Shown here one piece after another: positions 32,539 through 36,881 of a stretch of 36,881 bases of DNA. The position numbers and the translations under genes were made by a program. The notes under the pieces are model-generated. The model ran no database searches. It was not told the DNA's origin and worked only from the letters and a program-made list of their open reading frames with translations. How positions within the stretch are numbered: the stretch's first letter is position 1; each line of letters begins with the position of its first letter. The DNA is from an uncultured Oscillospiraceae bacterium (GTDB taxonomy: Bacteria > Bacillota > Clostridia > Oscillospirales > Acutalibacteraceae). The DNA lies in assembly GCA_900543795.1 (NCBI GenBank), contig UQSH01000013.1, forward strand, positions 1-36,881. The letters are read 5' to 3'.

Positions 32539-33705
32539 TTATGTAAAGCTGTGTTCAATCGTTAAAACAAGCACAAGTCCCATATCCTTTTCATTTGCCC
32601 TTGCTTGCAGTTCTTTAATGATTTCACGGTGGGGCTTTGAATATTTATGAGGAATAACAAGGTCAAAAATAATATTTGTTTTGTATTTTCCCTCAACAAC
32701 TCTGAAATCGTGGAAGGTAAACGAGCTGTCATAATCCTTTATGATTTGTGTTATGATTTCCTTGTATTTGTTTATCCTTTCATCGTTTACGGCAACAGGG
32801 TCCATATGAATACAAATCATAATATTCAGCTTTTTACTGATGATCTTTTCAACCTTATCTATAACCTCGTGAATTTCAAGTATGTCTGCATCGCAGGGAA
32901 CCTCTGCGTGCACAGAGGCAATTATTCTGCCGGGTCCGTAATCGTGAACAATAAGGTCGTGAACACCGATTATGCTCTCCTCAGCAAGCATAAGCTCCTC
33001 AATGCTTTTAACGAGCTGCGGGTCGGGAGCCTTTCCCAAAAGATTTCCTATAATATCCTTAACAATTTCTACGCCTGCAAAAATAACGATAACCGCAACA
33101 ATAACTCCTATAATTCCGTCTGCATATTTGAAGCTTGTGAAATGTGAAATCAGCAGGGCAACTATTGTTGCCGCAGTTGCAATGCAGTCGTTAAGCGAAT
33201 CCTGCCTAACCGCCTTTGCGTTAACATTATCCGTTTTTTTATAAATTTTATTGTTGAAATAAGCCATCCATAGCTTAACCAGAATTGTTGCAATAAGAAC
33301 AATAACGGAAACAATGCTGAATTTAACCTCTTCGGGATGTATTATTTTTTCAATGCTGCTTTTTCCAAGCTCAAAGCCCATAAGAAATATAAAAAATGAA
33401 ACAACAAGAGCGCTTATGTATTCCATTCTGCCGTGGCCGAACGGGTGTTCGTCGTCAACAGGCTTGTTAGCAAGCTTTGCACCGAAAATCGTTACTATGT
33501 TTGAGCTTGCGTCGGAAAGGTTGTTAATTGCGTCTGCCGTGATTGAAACAGAGTTTGTAACGCTTCCCACAACAAATTTAAGTATGCAAAGTATAATGTT
33601 GCAAAATATGCCCACTATTCCGGAGGCAATGCCGAAGCGCTCTCGCAGCTTTGCTTCTGTTGATGAGCATCCTCTTGAAAAAAGCTTTAATATCAGTTCA
33701 CTCAT
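32539..33705 (-). CDS. Cation diffusion facilitator (CDF) family efflux protein
   Basis: 388 residues with about six membrane helices in the first 220 and a cytoplasmic C-terminal domain. The transport-site aspartates are visible in SITADAINNLSDASSN (helix 2) and QDSLNDCIATAAT (helix 5). The interhelix loop DDEHPFGHGRMEYISA is the family signature. The C-terminal domain includes VHDLIVHDYGPGRIIASVHAEVP, typical of CDF regulatory domains, with extra sequence to 388 residues. Members export Zn2+, Fe2+, Mn2+ or other divalent metals by proton antiport; which one is unclear. The ribosome site AAGGGA lies on the minus strand at about 33711-33717. Confidence 0.93.
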   Translation of the reverse strand: MSELILKLFSRGCSSTEAKLRERFGIASGIVGIFCNIILCILKFVVGSVTNSVSITADAINNLSDASSNIVTIFGAKLANKPVDDEHPFGHGRMEYISALVVSFFIFLMGFELGKSSIEKIIHPEEVKFSIVSVIVLIATILVKLWMAYFNNKIYKKTDNVNAKAVRQDSLNDCIATAATIVALLISHFTSFKYADGIIGVIVAVIVIFAGVEIVKDIIGNLLGKAPDPQLVKSIEELMLAEESIIGVHDLIVHDYGPGRIIASVHAEVPCDADILEIHEVIDKVEKIISKKLNIMICIHMDPVAVNDERINKYKEIITQIIKDYDSSFTFHDFRVVEGKYKTNIIFDLVIPHKYSKPHREIIKELQARANEKDMGLVLVLTIEHSFT

Positions 33706-33758
33706 ATTTTTCCCTTCTTATATCATTTTCTCTGCCGAAGCTGTTATTTAATTCCTAT

Positions 33759-33787
33759 ATAATATCATATTTTCTACTTTAACTCAA
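33759..33787 (-). promoter_or_regulatory. Promoter of the CDF gene
   Basis: On the minus strand TTGAGT (33787-33782), a 17-base spacer and TATTAT (33764-33759) with extended -10 TGA. Its -35 box overlaps that of the divergent flavoprotein promoter. Confidence 0.55.
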
Positions 33788-33806
33788 TACAAAAATGTGC
33801 TATAAT
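33778..33806 (+). promoter_or_regulatory. Promoter of the iron-sulfur flavoprotein-like gene
   Basis: TTTAAC (33778-33783), a 17-base spacer and consensus TATAAT (33801-33806) with extended -10 TGC. A leader of about 60 bases follows. Confidence 0.55.
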
Positions 33807-33873
33807 AAAAGGCGTATTAAATAAATTATATTTGATTTCAAAATGATATATTCATTCTTTTTACGGTGATGAA

Positions 33874-34425
33874 ATGAAGAAAATGCTTATTATTAACGGC
33901 TCTCCCCGTGAAAACGGAGTTTGCGCCGAGCTTATAAAACAGGTTAAGCCTTATTTTACGGAATGTGAAATTAAGGAGTACAGCACATATAATATGTCTG
34001 CTGCAGCTTGTACTGACTGTAAATACTGCGAGTATCACAGAGGTTGCTCAAATAAAGATCTTGATTTTTTCTTTTATGATTTTGAGCAGGCTGATTATAT
34101 CGTGTTTTTTACTCCCGTTTATAATAACTTTTTTCCTGCTCCTTTAAAGGCGGTTATAGACCGCTTTCAGCGTTATTTCAGCGCAAAATTCAAAAGGGGA
34201 GAGAATCCGCCGATTGAAAAATCAAAGCGTGTTGGCGTTGTTATTGCCGCAGGCTCAAACGCAAGAGCCGCCTCCGATTTTATGACAAACACCTTGAAGC
34301 AATGCTTTTCGGTGCTTAACGGCGAGGTTTCGGCACGCTATTTTATTCCAAACACGGATTTGGGAAAATATACCTTTAACAATATTGAGCTTCAAAAGTT
34401 TATTCATCAGCTAAAGGGAGAATAA
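33874..34425 (+). CDS. NADPH-dependent FMN reductase-like / iron-sulfur flavoprotein
   Basis: 183 residues with a flavodoxin-like fold: the FMN phosphate loop MLIINGSPRENG at the start, FFTPVYNNFFPAPLKAVIDR in the middle (the usual PVYxxxxxxxxKxxxDR motif), and a late VGVVIAAGS strand. The segment CTDCKYCEYHRGC gives C-x2-C-x2-C-x5-C, the compact motif that holds a 4Fe-4S cluster in archaeal and clostridial Isf proteins. It therefore probably passes electrons between ferredoxin and a small acceptor (O2, H2O2 or similar); the substrate is unknown. GGTGA before the ATG is its ribosome site. It is divergent from the CDF gene with overlapping promoters. Confidence 0.85.
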   Translation: MKKMLIINGSPRENGVCAELIKQVKPYFTECEIKEYSTYNMSAAACTDCKYCEYHRGCSNKDLDFFFYDFEQADYIVFFTPVYNNFFPAPLKAVIDRFQRYFSAKFKRGENPPIEKSKRVGVVIAAGSNARAASDFMTNTLKQCFSVLNGEVSARYFIPNTDLGKYTFNNIELQKFIHQLKGE

Positions 34426-34438
34426 TTATTTTTAAAAT

Positions 34439-34465
34439 AAACGCTTTGAATTTTTCAAGGCGTTT
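34439..34465 (+). terminator. Terminator of the flavoprotein gene
   Basis: AAACGCTTTGAA (34439-34450) pairs with TTCAAGGCGTTT (34454-34465), 12 pairs with one G-U, followed by TAAATTTT. Confidence 0.75.
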
Positions 34466-34505
34466 TAAATTTTATAAAGAGATTATTTTATTTATATATT
34501 ATTTA

Positions 34506-34534
34506 TTGATTATAAAATAAACTTATGATATAAT
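34506..34534 (+). promoter_or_regulatory. Promoter of the ruvCAB operon
   Basis: TTGATT (34506-34511), a 17-base spacer and consensus TATAAT (34529-34534) with extended -10 TGA. Confidence 0.7.
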
Positions 34535-34564
34535 TAATAAAATTATTATGGAGTAGTGTGGTTT

Positions 34565-35056
34565 ATGATAATTTTAGGCATAGATCCCGGATATGCAATA
34601 GTGGGCTGGGGTGTTCTTGAATATAAGGCAAACAAATTCCGCGTTATTGATTACGGTGCAATAACAACTGCGGCGCACACTCCGTTTGACCTTCGCCTTG
34701 CCGAAATCTATTCGGGTATGAATGAGATTTTTGAAAAGCATCATCCCCAGGTTATGAGTATGGAAAAGCTTTTCTATAATAATAACGCAAAAACGGTTAT
34801 TGATGTTGCACAGGCAAGAGGAGTTATAACTTTAAGCGCAAGGCTTCATAATGTGCCCGTTTTTGAATATACTCCGCTTCAGGTTAAGCAGTCCGTTACG
34901 GGCTACGGCAGAGCAGTAAAAAAGCAGGTGCAGGAAATGACGAGAGTTATTCTTAATCTTGAAAAAATCCCAAAGCCCGACGATACGGCAGACGCTCTTG
35001 CAATGGCTATTTGCCACGGCCATTGCAGTTCAAGCATTCTCGGACTTGTTAAGTAA
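34565..35056 (+). CDS. ruvC: Holliday junction endonuclease RuvC
   Basis: RuvC cuts four-way DNA junctions after branch migration by RuvAB. The RNase H-fold acidic residues are visible: D7 in MIILGIDPGYA, the glutamate in VMSMEKLFYNNNAKT, and the C-terminal aspartates in KPDDTADALAMAICHGH. The 163-residue length is normal. The frame opens at GTG 34556, but ATG 34565 after GGAG (34550-34553) gives the conserved start. It is first in the operon ruvC-ruvA-ruvB, 42 bases before ruvA. Confidence 0.97.
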   Translation: MIILGIDPGYAIVGWGVLEYKANKFRVIDYGAITTAAHTPFDLRLAEIYSGMNEIFEKHHPQVMSMEKLFYNNNAKTVIDVAQARGVITLSARLHNVPVFEYTPLQVKQSVTGYGRAVKKQVQEMTRVILNLEKIPKPDDTADALAMAICHGHCSSSILGLVK

Positions 35057-35098
35057 TAAACAGTAATTTTATAATATATTCATTTAGAGGTAACAGTA

Positions 35099-35701
35099 AT
35101 GATTTATAATATTAAGGGCGAGCTGACATATACAGACCCGCAGTTTGTTGTTGTTGAGAATTCGGGCATCGGCTTCAAGTGCTTCACCTCGCTGACAACC
35201 GTTAAAAATCTCGGAAAAATCGGAAGCAATGTTAATCTTTATACATATCTTTCCGTTAAGGAGGATGCTCTTGATTTGTTTGGCTTTTCAACAATTGAAG
35301 AGCTTAATTCATTTAAATTACTTATAACCGTTTCGGGAGTGGGTCCTAAGGCAGCAGTTTCTGTTTTGTCGGAGCTTTCCCCCGAAAAGCTTGCTCTTGC
35401 AATTGCCTCTTCAGATGTAAAATCAATAACAAAGGCAAACGGAGTAGGCAGAAAAACTGCGGAAAGAATAGTTCTTGAGCTTAAAGATAAAACGGGAAGC
35501 CTTTCTCAAACCGATTTTTCGTCTGCGGCGTCAGCGGCGTCTGTTGCAGAGGATTCTGCCGCAGGAGAGGCTGTTGCGGCGCTTGTTGCCCTCGGCTTCA
35601 GCCAAAGCGATGCGGCGGTAACCGTAGGTCAAATGGATCAGTCTCTTTCAGCCGATGAAATGATAAGGCTCGGACTAAGGCAGCTTTCAAGCAGCTTATA
35701 A
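35099..35701 (+). CDS. ruvA: Holliday junction branch-migration protein RuvA
   Basis: RuvA tetramers hold the junction and load RuvB. Domain I (OB fold) is MIYNIKGELTYTDPQFVVVE and following; domain II has two helix-hairpin-helix motifs, FKLLITVSGVGPKAAVSVLS and ITKANGVGRKTAERIVLELK; after an Ala/Ser-rich linker (about 140-155), domain III (AVAALVALGFSQSDA) contacts RuvB. 200 residues is typical. Ribosome site AGAGGT (35086-35091). Confidence 0.97.
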   Translation: MIYNIKGELTYTDPQFVVVENSGIGFKCFTSLTTVKNLGKIGSNVNLYTYLSVKEDALDLFGFSTIEELNSFKLLITVSGVGPKAAVSVLSELSPEKLALAIASSDVKSITKANGVGRKTAERIVLELKDKTGSLSQTDFSSAASAASVAEDSAAGEAVAALVALGFSQSDAAVTVGQMDQSLSADEMIRLGLRQLSSSL

Positions 35702-35707
35702 TTTTAC

Positions 35708-35724
35708 AAGCCGAAACGGCTTTT
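35708..35724 (+). other. Small hairpin between ruvA and ruvB
   Basis: AAGCCG (35708-35713) and CGGCTT (35717-35722) form a 6-base-pair stem with loop AAA, followed by TT. It could be a weak attenuator lowering ruvB relative to ruvA; it is too short to call a terminator. Confidence 0.3.
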
Positions 35725-35738
35725 AGCGGAGTTTGATT

Positions 35739-36767
35739 ATGAATGAAATGGATTATGAAAACAGAATAGTTTCAACCGAATTTACTCAGGCAGACAACGA
35801 TATTGAAAACAGTCTGCGCCCAAAGCAATTAAGCGATTATATCGGGCAGGATAAGGTTAAGGAAAACCTTTCCGTTTATATTCAGGCGGCAAAGGCTCGC
35901 GGAGAAGCGCTTGACCATGTCTTGCTTTACGGCCCTCCCGGACTTGGAAAAACAACGCTTGCAGGTATAATTGCAAACGAAATGGGCGTAAATATTAGAA
36001 TAACGAGCGGTCCTGCAATAGAAAAGCAGGGCGACCTTGCGGCGCTTTTAACTAATCTTCAAGAGGGCGATGTGCTTTTCATTGATGAAATACACCGCTT
36101 AAACAGGAGCGTTGAAGAGGTGCTTTATCCCGCTATGGAGGATAGGGCTCTCGATATTATTATCGGCAAGGGGCCGTCTGCAAGGTCAATAAGGCTTGAT
36201 TTACCTAATTTTACCCTCGTGGGCGCAACAACGAGAGCAGGTCAGCTGTCTGCTCCGTTAAGGGATCGCTTCGGCGTTATCTTCCGCCTTGAGCTTTATA
36301 CTCCCGAGCAGCTCTCTGAAATCGTCAGAAGAAGTGCAGGTATCCTCGGAATTGAGATAAACGAAAAGGGAGCACGCCAAATTGCCTCCCGTTCAAGAGG
36401 AACTCCCCGTATTGCAAACAGACTTCTTAAACGAAGCAGGGATTTTGCAGAGGTTAAGTATAACGGCGTTATAACCGAAGAAGCCGCAGAAGACGCTCTT
36501 TCAAGAATGGAGGTTGACGGGCTCGGGCTTGACGCTGTTGACAGAAGACTTTTAACCGCAATGATAAAGAATTATAACGGAGGCCCCGTTGGGCTTGAAA
36601 CAATTGCCGCCGCAATAGGAGAAGAGGCGGTAACCATTGAAGATGTTTATGAGCCGTATTTAATGCAAATCGGCTTTTTAAGCAGAACACCGAGAGGCAG
36701 ATGCGTTTCTCCTGCAGGATATAAGCATCTCGGCTTTGAGCAGGACGGTCAACAGACTCTGCTTTAA
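35739..36767 (+). CDS. ruvB: Holliday junction branch-migration motor RuvB
   Basis: AAA+ ATPase that drives branch migration on RuvA-bound junctions. Walker A LLYGPPGLGKTTLA, Walker B VLFIDEIHRLNR, sensor 1 LVGATTRAGQLSAPLRDRFG with its arginine finger, sensor 2 GTPRIANRLLKR, and a winged-helix C-terminus (GGPVGLETIAAAIGEE) are all present. 342 residues is normal. The frame opens with TTG 35733, but ATG 35739 has GCGGAG (35726-35731) at 7 bases. An N-terminal SLRPKQLSDYIGQD motif is standard. Next gene is glmM, 21 bases on. Confidence 0.97.
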   Translation: MNEMDYENRIVSTEFTQADNDIENSLRPKQLSDYIGQDKVKENLSVYIQAAKARGEALDHVLLYGPPGLGKTTLAGIIANEMGVNIRITSGPAIEKQGDLAALLTNLQEGDVLFIDEIHRLNRSVEEVLYPAMEDRALDIIIGKGPSARSIRLDLPNFTLVGATTRAGQLSAPLRDRFGVIFRLELYTPEQLSEIVRRSAGILGIEINEKGARQIASRSRGTPRIANRLLKRSRDFAEVKYNGVITEEAAEDALSRMEVDGLGLDAVDRRLLTAMIKNYNGGPVGLETIAAAIGEEAVTIEDVYEPYLMQIGFLSRTPRGRCVSPAGYKHLGFEQDGQQTLL

Positions 36768-36788
36768 TAATTATAAAGGATTGATTTT

Positions 36789-36881
36789 ATGGGTAAGCTT
36801 TTCGGCACAGATGGCGTAAGAGGAATTGCAAATAAGGATTTAACTAATGAGCTTGCTATGAGAATAGGTATGGCGGCTGCT
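36789..36881 (+). CDS. glmM: Phosphoglucosamine mutase GlmM, 3' part beyond window
   Basis: Only the first 31 residues are present: MGKLFGTDGVRGIANKDLT is the family's N-terminal signature (FGTDGVRG). GlmM converts glucosamine-6-phosphate to glucosamine-1-phosphate for peptidoglycan and other UDP-GlcNAc products. The catalytic phosphoserine loop lies beyond the window. AAAGGA (36775-36780) is 8 bases before ATG. It lies 21 bases after ruvB and is probably co-transcribed. Confidence 0.95.
   Translation, partial: MGKLFGTDGVRGIANKDLTNELAMRIGMAAA

Noticed and set aside
32647..33147. 166-codon plus-strand open frame inside the CDF gene
   Set aside because: Antisense to a well-supported CDF gene and low-complexity Asn/Val/Tyr text without recognisable motifs.
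1..36881. CRISPR arrays, tRNA or rRNA genes, intact insertion sequences
   Set aside because: No regularly spaced repeats, cloverleaf sequences, rRNA-like stretches or transposase motifs were seen.

Overview
The window looks like chromosomal DNA of a low-GC, spore-forming gut-type Clostridia (Oscillospiraceae/Lachnospiraceae-like). The support is a SpoIVB protease at the left edge, an uninterrupted pro-sigma-K gene, PrsA-like foldases, strong AGGAGG-type ribosome sites, TTGAAA/TATAAT promoters and polysaccharide-degrading enzymes. No rRNA, tRNA, CRISPR array or intact insertion sequence was seen. Taxonomy is inferred from gene content only.

Left part (1-8.9 kb): the 3' part of spoIVB; a two-module glycosyltransferase followed by a YfhO-type membrane protein (cell-envelope glycan work); a macro-domain protein with a helical C-terminal domain followed by a von Willebrand A (vWA) protein whose Shine-Dalgarno site can be folded away by its own leader; then a PAP2 phosphatase on the minus strand.

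Middle part (9-24.5 kb): a GPH-type sugar symporter converging on a GH127 beta-L-arabinofuranosidase; a small two-helix membrane protein; a MocR/PdxR-type regulator divergent from a TatD-associated radical SAM protein, with an inverted repeat whose arms sit in the two promoter spacers; an O-antigen-ligase-like membrane protein; two tandem membrane-anchored parvulin foldases; a small coiled-coil protein next to an orphan fumarase beta subunit; and a GH95-like lipoprotein glycosidase followed by a serine-hydrolase remnant. Three terminators here contain the -35 box of the next gene.

Right-middle part (24.4-31.5 kb): sigK, then a more AT-rich block. It holds an AgrC-like sensor kinase with a LytTR response regulator on the minus strand. 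Divergent from these are two adjacent plus-strand genes: a membrane protein with two Rossmann-like domains and a C-terminal RyR domain, and a TIR-transmembrane-LRR protein. The latter has the parts of a Toll-like receptor in reverse order (TIR inside, leucine-rich repeats predicted outside). This pair is the best candidate in the window for an undescribed sensing or defence system, possibly controlled by the neighbouring two-component system.

Right end (31.5-36.9 kb): an EamA-type transporter, a CDF cation exporter, a flavodoxin-like protein with a compact iron-sulfur cysteine motif, the Holliday-junction genes ruvC-ruvA-ruvB, and the start of glmM.
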